This document shows positions 17,108-25,322 of a stretch of 64,000 nt of DNA, piece by piece; the first letter of the stretch is position 1; each line of letters begins with the position of its first letter. The position numbers and the translations under genes are program-made. Source of the stretch: Phenylobacterium sp. (GTDB taxonomy: Bacteria > Pseudomonadota > Alphaproteobacteria > Caulobacterales > Caulobacteraceae); assembly GCA_020402745.1 (NCBI GenBank), contig JADBYZ010000002.1, positions 1 through 64,000 on the forward strand. The letters run 5' to 3'. Under the pieces are notes generated by a model. It did not search any database. It was given only the letters and a program-made list of their open reading frames with translations, and was not told the DNA's origin.

Positions 17108-17581
17108 ATGAAGACAATTGCCTATCCGGAGCTGGACCGGCTCGACCTCGCCATTCTGCGCAAACTGTCTGAAGATGGACGGATCAGCTGGCGGGATTTG
17201 AGCGACCAGATCGGCCTATCGCTGACACCGACCCTTCGGCGCGTGCGCCGGCTGGAGGCCGAGGGCTACATCGAAGGCTATACGGCCCTGTTCGACGAAA
17301 GGCGTCTTCTGGGCGCCATGTCGGTCTTTGTTTCGGTCACCCTGGAGAGCCAGTCGGGCGAGGCTCTCGCGGCCTTTGAAGAGCGGATTGTCCGGTTTCC
17401 CGAGGTGATGAGCGTCTTCCTGATGACCGGCGGCAGCGACTATCTGATCCGTGCGGTTCTGCCTGACCTCGACGCTTATCAGGATCTCCTGTCGGCCTTG
17501 ACCCGGATCCCTGGCGTCGCAAGGATTCAGTCGAGCTTCGCGGTCAAGACGGTCATCAAGCGCTCCACCCCGGTGCTCTAG
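17108..17581 (+). CDS. Lrp/AsnC family transcriptional regulator
   Basis: The product has 157 residues. The N-terminal winged helix shows LDLAILRKLSEDGRISWRDL and then IGLSLTPTLRRVRRLEAEG, the classical AsnC-type helix-turn-helix. The C-terminal RAM domain for effector binding begins near residue 65 (VFVSVTLESQSGEAL) and includes VMSVFLMTGGSDYLIRAVLP. Its position, divergent from the indolepyruvate oxidoreductase with a 119-bp spacer, suggests that it controls that gene in response to an amino acid such as an aromatic one. Confidence 0.93.
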   Translation: MKTIAYPELDRLDLAILRKLSEDGRISWRDLSDQIGLSLTPTLRRVRRLEAEGYIEGYTALFDERRLLGAMSVFVSVTLESQSGEALAAFEERIVRFPEVMSVFLMTGGSDYLIRAVLPDLDAYQDLLSALTRIPGVARIQSSFAVKTVIKRSTPVL

Positions 17582-17683
17582 GGTCCTGACGGCGGCAGGT
17601 CCCCATTGCCTCCGCCCCCCAAACCCCCTTCTATGCCGCCCGACCCGTCCGCGACGGACGGCCATGCACAAGGGGAGAGACCG

Positions 17684-18058
17684 ATGTTCTCGCACATCAT
17701 GATCGGCACCAATAACCTGGAGAAGGCCAAGACCTTCTACGACGCCGTGCTGGGCACGCTGGGCGTGCCGCCGGCCCGGGTGGATGGGCACCGGATCTTC
17801 TACTTCACGCCCACGGGCATCTTCTCGGTCTCGCAGCCGATCAATGGCGAGCCGGCCACCTTCGCCAACGGCGGCACCATCGGCTTCGCCTGCACCACGC
17901 CGGCCCAGGCCGACGCCTGGCACGCGGCGGGCGTCGCCTCGGGCGGGACCACCTGCGAGGATCCGCCCGGCGTGCGCGAAGGCGGTTCGGGCAAGATGTA
18001 CCTGGCCTACCTGCGCGATCCGGACGGCAACAAGCTGTGCGCCCTGCACCGGATGTGA
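17684..18058 (+). CDS. VOC family (glyoxalase/dioxygenase-fold) protein
   Basis: The protein has 124 residues. The start FSHIMIGTNNLEKAKTFYDA and the end YLRDPDGNKLCALHRM are the two ends of a single glyoxalase/VOC module, where the histidine of SHIMIG and the region DPDGNKLC hold metal-ligand positions. The ATG at 17684 follows AGGGGAGA at 17671-17678. The substrate is unknown; members range from glyoxalases to antibiotic-binding proteins. A terminator follows the gene. Confidence 0.9.
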   Translation: MFSHIMIGTNNLEKAKTFYDAVLGTLGVPPARVDGHRIFYFTPTGIFSVSQPINGEPATFANGGTIGFACTTPAQADAWHAAGVASGGTTCEDPPGVREGGSGKMYLAYLRDPDGNKLCALHRM

Positions 18059-18089
18059 TCTTGGCCTGACAAGGCCTTTGGCGGAAACG

Positions 18090-18121
18090 GGCGGCGTCCT
18101 TCACGGGGCGCCGCCTTTTTC
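18090..18121 (+). terminator. Rho-independent terminator after the VOC gene
   Basis: A GC-rich stem of about 10 bp (GGCGGCGTCC against GGGGCGCCGCC, with one G-T pair) has a short loop and is followed by TTTTT at 18116-18120. It lies 32 bp after the VOC stop and before the convergent DUF1272 gene. Confidence 0.85.
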
Positions 18122-18131
18122 ATTGGGGCCG

Positions 18132-18341
18132 TCAGCCCTGCGGCGGGAACCTGTCCAGCAGGGCCGCCGCGCGGGTCGGGCGGGGCAGGAGGACGCCGCC
18201 GCAATTGGGGCAGGCGCCGGCCAGTTCACCCCCGGCGCAGGGCTCGCAGAAGGTGCACTCGAAGGAGCAGATGCGGGCGCCGGGCTGGTCGGCGGGCAGG
18301 GCGGCGGCGCACCGCTCGCAGGCGGACTTCATCTTCAGCAT
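18132..18341 (-). CDS. DUF1272 domain protein
   Basis: The product has 69 residues and is rich in paired cysteines: CERC at the start, FECTFCEPC in the middle and CPNC at about 45-48. This is the pattern of DUF1272, a small presumed zinc- or iron-binding domain of unknown function. An alternative ATG lies three codons in. The start codon directly follows the rubredoxin stop, so translation is probably coupled. It is the last gene of the P450-rubredoxin operon. Confidence 0.88.
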   Translation of the reverse strand: MLKMKSACERCAAALPADQPGARICSFECTFCEPCAGGELAGACPNCGGVLLPRPTRAAALLDRFPPQG

Positions 18342-18518
18342 TCAGAACTCGATCATGTCGAAGTCCGACTTGGGCGTGCCGCACAGGGGGCAGATCCAGT
18401 CGGCGGGGATGTCGGACCAGCGGGTGCCGGGGGCCAGGCCCTCGGGCGGGTCGCCGGCTTCCTCGTCGTAGATGTAGCCGCAGGTGCGGCACTGCCAGGT
18501 CTTGAAGGCCTCGGCCAC
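18342..18518 (-). CDS. rubredoxin
   Basis: This short gene encodes 58 residues from a GTG at 18518. Both iron-binding motifs are present: CRTCGY at about residues 10-15 and CPLCGT at about 43-48. The intervening DPPEGLAPGT and the aromatic WSDIPADW are typical of rubredoxins. A GGAGGG lies about 10 bp upstream of the GTG, which decides the start. It lies 16 bp after the cytochrome P450 stop and just before DUF1272, so it is a candidate electron carrier for the P450 or for an alkane-type hydroxylase elsewhere. Confidence 0.93.
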   Translation of the reverse strand: MAEAFKTWQCRTCGYIYDEEAGDPPEGLAPGTRWSDIPADWICPLCGTPKSDFDMIEF

Positions 18519-18534
18519 GGGGGCGCCCTCCGGC

Positions 18535-19806
18535 TCAGGTCATCTTGAAGCGGATCGGCACCGACTTGGGGCCGCAGACGAAGTTGGCGACCATGTTGCG
18601 GGGGGCGCCGTCCAGCTCCACGCTCTCCAGCCGGGGCAGGAGCTCTTCCCACAGGATGCGCATCTCCATCCGGCCCAGGTGCTGGCCCAGGCAGACATGG
18701 GCGCCGTAGCCGAAGGCCACGTGCTTGTTGGGGCTGCGGGTGATGTCGAAGCGGAAGGGGTCGGCGAACTGGGCCTCGTCGCGGTTGCCCGACGGGTAGC
18801 AGAGCATCATCCAGTCGCCCTTGGCGATCTTCTGCCCCGCCAGCTCGGCGTCGGCGGTGGCCGAGCGCATGAAGTGCTTCACCGGGGTGACCCAGCGGAT
18901 GGACTCCTCCACCAGGCCGGGGATCAGGGCGGGATCGGCCTTCACCTTGCGGAACTGGTCGGGGTTCTCGGCCAGGGCCCAGAGGGCGCCCGCCGTGGTG
19001 GACGAGGTGGTGTCGTGCCCGGCGGTGGCGGCGATGATGTAGTAGCTCATGGCCTCCAGGTGGCCGAGGGGCGCGCCGTTCACCTGGCCGTTGGCGATCA
19101 CGCTGGCCAGGTCGTCGCGGGGGCTCTTCCGGCGGTCCTCGGTGATGGCGTTGAAATAGGTCATGAAGTCCATGACGACGGCCTGGATGGTGTCGACGCC
19201 TTCGGCGTTCCGGTCCAGCTCCTGGCCCGTCCGGTTGACGTCCGGGTCGGCGCTGCCGAACAGCTCCTGGGTCAGCTTGAGCATGCGCGGCTCGTCCGCT
19301 TCCGGCAGGCCGATCACCTCCATGATGACGTGCAGGGGGTAGAGGAAGGCCACGTCCCGCGCGAAGTCGCACCGGTCGCCCTGCGCCGCCATCCGGTCGA
19401 CGAAGCCCCGGGCGATCTCGCGGATGCGGTCCTCGAGCTTGCGCAGGTTCTGCGGCATGAACCAGCCCTGGGTCAGGCGCCGGTAGGCCATGTGGTCGGG
19501 GTTGTCCATCTGGACGAGGGAGCGGACGAGGTGGGGGCTGCCGCCCATCATCTCGCGGACCTTCCGGTCGGCCTCGATGGTCACCAGGGTGGTCGCCCGG
19601 TCGCCATTGTGGAACAGCTCGTTCTGGCGCTCGACCTCCAGGATGTCGGCGTGGCGGGTCACCACCCAGAAGGGATCAAAGCCCTCGGGCTGGGCCTGGG
19701 CCAGGGGCGCCTCCCGGCGGAGATAGGCGAAGGCGTCGTCGATCCGCTTGCCGTCGGCATAGGCGCGGGGGTCGACAATGGTCAGGGCGATGTCCTGGGC
19801 GATCAC
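18535..19806 (-). CDS. cytochrome P450
   Basis: This heme monooxygenase has 423 residues. The oxygen-activating I-helix reads AGHDTTSS, the K-helix EESIR gives the E-x-x-R pair, and the heme loop FGYGAHVCLGQHLG carries the iron-ligand cysteine near residue 372. No membrane anchor is present, as is usual for soluble bacterial P450s. I choose the GTG at 19806, preceded by AGGGAG, over the open frame to 19884, because the product then has a normal P450 length. The gene heads an operon with rubredoxin and DUF1272. The substrate is unknown; terpene, steroid or alkyl compounds are possible. Confidence 0.93.
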   Translation of the reverse strand: MIAQDIALTIVDPRAYADGKRIDDAFAYLRREAPLAQAQPEGFDPFWVVTRHADILEVERQNELFHNGDRATTLVTIEADRKVREMMGGSPHLVRSLVQMDNPDHMAYRRLTQGWFMPQNLRKLEDRIREIARGFVDRMAAQGDRCDFARDVAFLYPLHVIMEVIGLPEADEPRMLKLTQELFGSADPDVNRTGQELDRNAEGVDTIQAVVMDFMTYFNAITEDRRKSPRDDLASVIANGQVNGAPLGHLEAMSYYIIAATAGHDTTSSTTAGALWALAENPDQFRKVKADPALIPGLVEESIRWVTPVKHFMRSATADAELAGQKIAKGDWMMLCYPSGNRDEAQFADPFRFDITRSPNKHVAFGYGAHVCLGQHLGRMEMRILWEELLPRLESVELDGAPRNMVANFVCGPKSVPIRFKMT

Positions 19807-19930
19807 GGGGCGGCTCCCTGAATGAGTCCTCAGGCCCGGCGTCGGACCCGGCGGGACCATTTCACCAAGTTCCCGACCGTTCAATATGGCTCGATCCGGA
19901 GGGGCGTTTGATCCCCTCAGCCTTGTGGGT

Positions 19931-20623
19931 TCAGGAGGCGGGGAGGCACAGGCCCGGGGCGGTTCCGGCGGGCCAGGCCAGGGTGGCGAGGGCGAAGGCG
20001 ATGAGGGCCCCTCCGGCGGCCATGCGCAGGGCGGGCCGCGATCCCGCCCGCACCAGGCTGGAGGCGCCGAGGGCCGCCGCCGTCACCGAGGGCAGGACGC
20101 CCAGGGCGAAGCCGGCCATGACCAGGGCGCCCCGGCCCGGGGTTCCGGCCAGCAAGGCGTAGAGCAGGGCGGCGTAGACCATGCCGCAGGGGATCAGGCC
20201 CCAGGCCAGGCCCGCCGCCGTCGCCGCCAGGCCGCGCGACGAGCGCCGGGCCTTCAGCATCCAGCGCGCCAGGGGCTGGAACAGGCGTCCCAGGATCGCG
20301 GGGGAGGGGACGAGTCCCATCAGGCCGAGGGCCGTCCAGATGAGGACCGCGGCGCTGACCTTTTGCAGGATCCCGAAGGCCTCGGCCATGTCGAGGGCGC
20401 CGTAGAGACCCGCCCCGGCCCAGCCCAGGGCCGCCCCCGCCGCCATGTAGCCCGTCGCCTTGCCCGCCTGGGCCTGGAGGAGGGCGAGGAGCCGGCCGCC
20501 GGTTCCCGCCTCCGGCGCCGTCGCCAGGGCGATGGAGGCGGCGATGCCGCCGCACATGCCGGCGCAGTGCAGGCTGGAGGCCAGGCCCAGCAGCAGGCCG
20601 CCGCCGAAATCCAGGGTGATCAT
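19931..20623 (-). CDS. sulfite exporter TauE/SafE family (UreH/DsbD-2-like) membrane protein
   Basis: The product has 230 residues with about six hydrophobic segments. The first segment carries a conserved metal-like motif, SLHCAGMCGG, at about 17-26. This motif defines the DsbD_2/UreH-type branch of the TauE/SafE grouping, some members of which are linked to copper handling for cytochrome oxidase assembly. No cytochrome oxidase genes are in the window, so the role stays open. It is divergent from the methionine sulfoxide reductase gene across 44 bp. Confidence 0.85.
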   Translation of the reverse strand: MITLDFGGGLLLGLASSLHCAGMCGGIAASIALATAPEAGTGGRLLALLQAQAGKATGYMAAGAALGWAGAGLYGALDMAEAFGILQKVSAAVLIWTALGLMGLVPSPAILGRLFQPLARWMLKARRSSRGLAATAAGLAWGLIPCGMVYAALLYALLAGTPGRGALVMAGFALGVLPSVTAAALGASSLVRAGSRPALRMAAGGALIAFALATLAWPAGTAPGLCLPAS

Positions 20624-20667
20624 GCACAGCCTCGCCGCCGGTCGTCCGGTGCTGCTATAGAGGCCCC

Positions 20668-21165
20668 ATGGCCGAAGCCTTCAACTCCGTAGAACTCCCG
20701 TCCGACAAGGCCGCGCGCTACGCCGCCCTGGCCGAAGAGGTCGCCTCGGTCCTGGCGGGCGAGCCCGACCAGACCGCCCGCATGGCGGTGGTGGCCGGCA
20801 TGCTGGCCCAGTCCTTCCCGCACTTCTTCTGGACCGGCTTCTACCGGGTCGATCCCGGGCGGCCGGAGGAGCTGGTGCTGGGCCCCTACCAGGGCACGCT
20901 GGGCTGCCTGCGCATCGCCTTCGGCAAGGGGGTCTGCGGGACGGCGGCGCAGCGGCGCGAGACCCTGGTTGTCGAGGACGTCCACGCCTTCCCGGGGCAC
21001 ATCGCCTGCGACTCCCGCTCAGCCAGCGAGATCGTCTGCCCGGTCTTCGACGCTGACGGCGGCCTGATCGCCGTGCTGGACGTGGACGCCGAGATCCCCG
21101 CCGCCTTCGACGCGATCGACGCCGAGGCCCTGAATCGCCTGCTGGCCCGGGTTTTCTCGGTCTGA
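20668..21165 (+). CDS. msrC: free methionine-(R)-sulfoxide reductase (GAF domain)
   Basis: The single GAF-domain protein of 165 residues reduces free methionine-R-sulfoxide using thiol chemistry. The three cysteines that define the enzyme are present at about residues 80, 90 and 114, in the motifs LGCLRI, GKGVCGTAA and GHIACD; their spacing (10, then 24) matches characterised members. The ATG follows a TATAGA-like -10 element near 20653. It is a stand-alone oxidative-damage repair gene, probably monocistronic. Confidence 0.93.
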   Translation: MAEAFNSVELPSDKAARYAALAEEVASVLAGEPDQTARMAVVAGMLAQSFPHFFWTGFYRVDPGRPEELVLGPYQGTLGCLRIAFGKGVCGTAAQRRETLVVEDVHAFPGHIACDSRSASEIVCPVFDADGGLIAVLDVDAEIPAAFDAIDAEALNRLLARVFSV

Positions 21166-21273
21166 TCCCGGCCCGCCGGGCGCGGAACGGCTTGGCTTCC
21201 CCCGCGTCCGCGGCCTATGGTCCCGCCCCGAAGCGCCCCGGGATCGCCCGGGGGCGAACATGGGAGCGAAGAC

Positions 21274-22446
21274 ATGGCCGAGGCCTATATCGTTGCGGCG
21301 GGTCGCACCGCCGGCGGCCGCAAGGGCGGCAAGCTGAAGGACTGGCACCCGACGGACCTCGCCGCCGTCGTGCTGAACGACCTGGTCGACCGGACCTCGA
21401 TTGATCCGGCCGCCGTCGAGGACGTGGTCATGGGCTGCGTCATGCAGGTGGGCGAGCAGTCCACCAACGTCGCCCGCAACGCGGTGCTGGCCTCCAGGCT
21501 GCCCGAGAGCGTGCCCGCCACCAGCGTCGACCGCCAGTGCGGCTCGTCCCAGCAGGCCCTGCAGTTCGCCGCTCAGGCGGTGATGTCCGGCACCATGGAC
21601 GTGGTCATCGCCGCCGGCGTCGAGAGCATGAGCCGCGTGCCCATGGGCCTGTCGGTCTCCCTGCCGGCGCAGAACGGCTTTGGCGTGCCCAAGAGCCCCT
21701 GGCAGGAAGAGCGCTATCCCGGCATCCAGTTCTCCCAGTTCATGGGCGCTGAGATGGTCGCCGAGAAGTACAACCTGACCAAGGACCAGCTGGACGAGTA
21801 CAGCTATCGCAGCCATCAGCGCGCGATCGCCGCGACCCAGGCCGGCGCCTTCAAGGACGAGATCATCGGCGTCGAGATCAAGGACGCCGACGGCAACATC
21901 GTCATCCACTCGGTGGACGAGGGCATCCGCTTCGACGCCAGCCTCGACGGCATCCGCGGCGTGAAGCTGCTGCGTGAAGGCGGCCGGATCACGGCGGCCT
22001 CCTCCAGCCAGATCTGCGACGGCGCCTCCGGCGTCATGGTCGTCTCGGAGCGCGCCCTGAAGGAGCACAACCTGACGCCCCTGGCCCGCATCCACCACCT
22101 GTCGGTCATGGGCCATGACCCGGTGATCATGCTGGAAGCCCCGCTTCCCGCCACCGAGCGCGCCCTGAAGCGGGCCGGCATGAAGGTCGAGGACATCGAT
22201 GTCTTCGAGGTCAACGAGGCCTTCGCCTCGGTGCCGGTCGCCTACCTGCAGCGCCTCGGCGTCGACCCTGACAAGCTCAACATCAACGGCGGCGCCATCG
22301 CCCTGGGTCACCCCCTCGGCGCCTCGGGCACCAAGCTGATGGCCACCCTGCTCAACGCCCTGAAGGGCAAGGGCGGTCGCTACGGCCTGCAGACCATGTG
22401 CGAAGGCGGTGGTCTGGCCAACGTGACCATCATCGAGCGCCTGTAA
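21274..22446 (+). CDS. acetyl-CoA C-acyltransferase (thiolase)
   Basis: The product has 390 residues. Thiolases cleave 3-ketoacyl-CoA or condense two acyl-CoA units. The acyl-carrying cysteine is C89 in DRQCGSSQQ, the catalytic histidine lies in GGAIALGHPLGASG (about 340-353), and the second cysteine in CEGGG near 377. The ATG at 21274 follows GGGAGCG. The degradative type (3-ketoacyl-CoA thiolase, as in fatty-acid or steroid side-chain breakdown) is favoured by the opening AYIVAAGRTAGGRKGG. It is followed by an SDR gene after 7 bp, so they form a pair. Confidence 0.93.
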   Translation: MAEAYIVAAGRTAGGRKGGKLKDWHPTDLAAVVLNDLVDRTSIDPAAVEDVVMGCVMQVGEQSTNVARNAVLASRLPESVPATSVDRQCGSSQQALQFAAQAVMSGTMDVVIAAGVESMSRVPMGLSVSLPAQNGFGVPKSPWQEERYPGIQFSQFMGAEMVAEKYNLTKDQLDEYSYRSHQRAIAATQAGAFKDEIIGVEIKDADGNIVIHSVDEGIRFDASLDGIRGVKLLREGGRITAASSSQICDGASGVMVVSERALKEHNLTPLARIHHLSVMGHDPVIMLEAPLPATERALKRAGMKVEDIDVFEVNEAFASVPVAYLQRLGVDPDKLNINGGAIALGHPLGASGTKLMATLLNALKGKGGRYGLQTMCEGGGLANVTIIERL

Positions 22447-22453
22447 GCCGCCG

Positions 22454-23152
22454 ATGGCCGGCAGGCGGATCGTCGTCACGGGGGCCTTCGGGGTCCTCGG
22501 CGCTGCGGTGGCGAAGGCCGCTGCGGCGGGCGGCGGCCGCCTCGCCCTCCTGGACTTCGCGCCCGCGCCCCCGGACGGCCTCGTCGCCGCCTGCGGGCCG
22601 GGCGTTTTCGTGCGGGGCGGGGTCGACCTGACCGATCCGGCCTCCGCCCGGCCGGCGATGGACGCCGCCGCCGACGCCCTGGGCGGGATCGACGCCCTCC
22701 TGAACATCGCCGGCGGCTTCGCCTGGGAAACCCTTGAGGGTGGTGACGCCGCCACCTGGGACCGGCTCTACCGGATGAACGTGACGACGGCGGCCAACGC
22801 CTGCCGCGCCGCCCTGCCGCACCTGCGCGCCTCGGCGGCCGGGTGCATCGTCAATGTCGGCGCCAACGCCGCCCTGCGCTCGGGCGCGGGCATGGGCGCC
22901 TACGCCGCCTCCAAGGCCGGGGTCCACCGCCTGACCGAGAGCCTCGCCGAGGAGCTGAAGGCCGACCGGATCACGGTCAACGCCGTCCTGCCCTCCATCC
23001 TCGATACCCCGGCCAACCGGGCCGACATGCCCAAGGCCGACCCCTCGGCCTGGGTCTCAACGGCGGAGCTTTCGGCCGTCATCCTCTTCCTCGCCTCCGA
23101 GGCGGCCTCCGCCGTGACCGGGGCCCTCATCCCGGTGACCGGACGGGTTTGA
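22454..23152 (+). CDS. short-chain dehydrogenase/reductase
   Basis: The product has 232 residues and a Rossmann fold with the cofactor loop TGAFGVLG at 9-16. An NIAGG motif near 84-88 supports the adenine-ring region, and the active-site pair is Y150 and K154 in YAASK. The serine normally found 13 residues before the tyrosine is replaced by alanine (segment NVGANAALRSG). The gene begins 7 bp after the thiolase stop and is probably cotranscribed. The substrate is not known. Confidence 0.9.
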   Translation: MAGRRIVVTGAFGVLGAAVAKAAAAGGGRLALLDFAPAPPDGLVAACGPGVFVRGGVDLTDPASARPAMDAAADALGGIDALLNIAGGFAWETLEGGDAATWDRLYRMNVTTAANACRAALPHLRASAAGCIVNVGANAALRSGAGMGAYAASKAGVHRLTESLAEELKADRITVNAVLPSILDTPANRADMPKADPSAWVSTAELSAVILFLASEAASAVTGALIPVTGRV

Positions 23153-23228
23153 GTCCGCGGTAGGCGCTTTTTCCTGGCCCTGAGGGGGCTTGCAGGTCAG
23201 ACTTCCCCTCCGGGAGGAAGATCTGTTC

Positions 23229-25310
23229 ATGATTGCGTCGGTTCTCGCGGCCGTTTCGGCCCTTTCCTTGGCCGAGACTGAGGCCTCGGCGCCAGAACCC
23301 CCGGCGCCGGCCCCGGCTGTCGCCTCGGCCGAGCGCGGCGTGATCTCTTATCCTCCGTCCTTCTTCGCCGATGTGGGGCCCTCCACCGCCCTGGAGATGG
23401 TCCAGAGGCTGCCCGGCTTTGCCTTCGACAGGGGCGCGGCTGTCCGCGGGCTCTCGGGCTCGGGCGGGAATGTGCTCATCGACGGCGAGCCGCCGGTGTC
23501 GAAGAATGACTCCCTGGAGGAGATCCTCAGGCGGATTCCCGTGTCCTCCGTCCTTCGCATCGACGTCATCCGCGGCGGCGCCCCCGGGATCGACATGCAG
23601 GGCCGCACCGTCATCGCCAACGTTGTCCGTAAGTCCGCGGCCGGCCTGAAGGGTGCCTTCGTCTGGACGATGTGGCCCATCTCTGACGGCCGGTTCTTCT
23701 TCGGCCCGAGGGCCGAGATGCAGTGGCGTGAGGGCCAGAGGCTGGTCGAACTTTCGTTTGTGCTGGGCAAGGGCCCCCAGGACATGGCCGGGGACGGGAC
23801 CCGCGTCCGCGTTGACGCCAATGGCAACCTTCTGATCCGCTCAGATATCGACAACGACGCCCAGGGATCCCGCCGATGGCTCGTCGGCGCCTATGAAACC
23901 CCCCTGGCCGGCGGTCGCCTGCGCCTGAACGGCGCTTACATCGGCGGCGACGCCGACGGCGAGTACTATGACGATATCCGTTTCCCGTCCGTCTCCCGGG
24001 AGTTCCAGTACTTTTCGGAGGACCGGTCGCAGAGCGAACTGGGCCTGCGCTGGAACCGGCGGGCCGGGCCCAACCAGCTTGACCTGGTCGCCTTCCAGCA
24101 GTGGAACAGGACGGACAACTACGCCCGGTTCGACAGCCCGACCCTGACCCGCCTCTTCCGCAATGAGAAGGACGTGTCGGAGACGGTGGGACGGCTTCAC
24201 TTCCGGCGGACAGCCAGCCCGGCCCTCAACCTCGAGGCCGGGATCGAAGGCGCGCTGAACACCCTCGATTCCGCCACCAGCCTTCGGATCAATAACGGTC
24301 TTGTGCCCCTGCCCGCCGCCAACGTGACTGTCGAGGAACAGCGCGGCGAAGTCTTTGCCGTCGCCGTGGTCCGCGCCTCGCCTCGCCTCGCCTTCGAATT
24401 CGCCCTGCGCCAGGAAGCTTCCACCGTCACCTCGTCCGGCGACGTATCCCTTGAGAAGTCCCTTTCCTTCACCAAGCCGCGGGCGACGGTCACCTGGTCG
24501 CCGATTGAGTCCCTTCAGGTCCGGGGACGGATCGAGCGGGAAGTCACCCAGCTCAACTTTGACGACTTTGTCGCAAACAACAGCGTCACGCAGACCGGCG
24601 CGGTCGCCGCTGGCAATCCGGACCTGTCCCCGATGCAGGCCTGGGTGGGAGAGCTTGCGGTCGAGCGCCGGTTCCTGAAAAGCGGCGTCTTCACCGTCAC
24701 CCTGCGTCGTTCCGAGCTCAAGGACGTGATCGACCGCGCGCCCGTCTTCCTTGGCAGCGTCGTCGCTGACGCCCCCGCGAACATCGGAGACGGCTGGCGA
24801 AACGAGGTCCAGTTCAGTCTCAGTGCGCCGCTCGACGGGATCGGCCTCAGGCAGGCCACCCTTAAGGCCCAACTCTCCCTGCGCGAGACCGAGGTGATCG
24901 ACCCCACCACCGGCAAGCCCCGCCCGATCTCCGCCGTGCAATCCTTCAGCCCGCCGCCCCAGATCTCAGCCGTGCGCGAGTCGGAGTGGGAGCTACGGTA
25001 CGCCCAGGATCTGCCAAGGCTGAGGTCGACCTGGGGTTTTGACATTTTTGGCCCCTACATCGACCGCTTCTACCGGCTCTCCGAGATCGAGACCCTGAAG
25101 AGCGAGATCGTGATCCTGGTCTTCGGCGAATGGAAGGCGCGTCCGGATCTCTCACTCCGGGTGGAGCTCCAGTCCCTGGCCAGGGACACCGCCCGCGTCC
25201 GCGACGTCTGGTCCGGACCGCGCAACACCGCGCCGCTGCTGTACCGCGACTTCCGGGACCTGCAGTACGACGGTGCGGTCCAGTTTCGGCTGCGGAAGAC
25301 CTTCGGCTGA
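23229..25310 (+). CDS. TonB-dependent receptor-like outer-membrane protein
   Basis: The protein has 693 residues with a short signal (SALSLAETEASA). The plug domain is recognisable in ALEMVQRLPGFAFDRGAAVR and NVLIDGEPPVS, followed by a C-terminal barrel of amphipathic strands ending in VQFRLRKTFG with the terminal aromatic residue typical of outer-membrane barrels. The clear TonB box expected soon after the signal is not obvious. The ATG at 23229 follows GGGAGGAAG. The imported ligand is unknown. The PQQ-type dehydrogenase downstream is convergent. Confidence 0.85.
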   Translation: MIASVLAAVSALSLAETEASAPEPPAPAPAVASAERGVISYPPSFFADVGPSTALEMVQRLPGFAFDRGAAVRGLSGSGGNVLIDGEPPVSKNDSLEEILRRIPVSSVLRIDVIRGGAPGIDMQGRTVIANVVRKSAAGLKGAFVWTMWPISDGRFFFGPRAEMQWREGQRLVELSFVLGKGPQDMAGDGTRVRVDANGNLLIRSDIDNDAQGSRRWLVGAYETPLAGGRLRLNGAYIGGDADGEYYDDIRFPSVSREFQYFSEDRSQSELGLRWNRRAGPNQLDLVAFQQWNRTDNYARFDSPTLTRLFRNEKDVSETVGRLHFRRTASPALNLEAGIEGALNTLDSATSLRINNGLVPLPAANVTVEEQRGEVFAVAVVRASPRLAFEFALRQEASTVTSSGDVSLEKSLSFTKPRATVTWSPIESLQVRGRIEREVTQLNFDDFVANNSVTQTGAVAAGNPDLSPMQAWVGELAVERRFLKSGVFTVTLRRSELKDVIDRAPVFLGSVVADAPANIGDGWRNEVQFSLSAPLDGIGLRQATLKAQLSLRETEVIDPTTGKPRPISAVQSFSPPPQISAVRESEWELRYAQDLPRLRSTWGFDIFGPYIDRFYRLSEIETLKSEIVILVFGEWKARPDLSLRVELQSLARDTARVRDVWSGPRNTAPLLYRDFRDLQYDGAVQFRLRKTFG

Positions 25311-25322
25311 TGGCCTGCGGGG

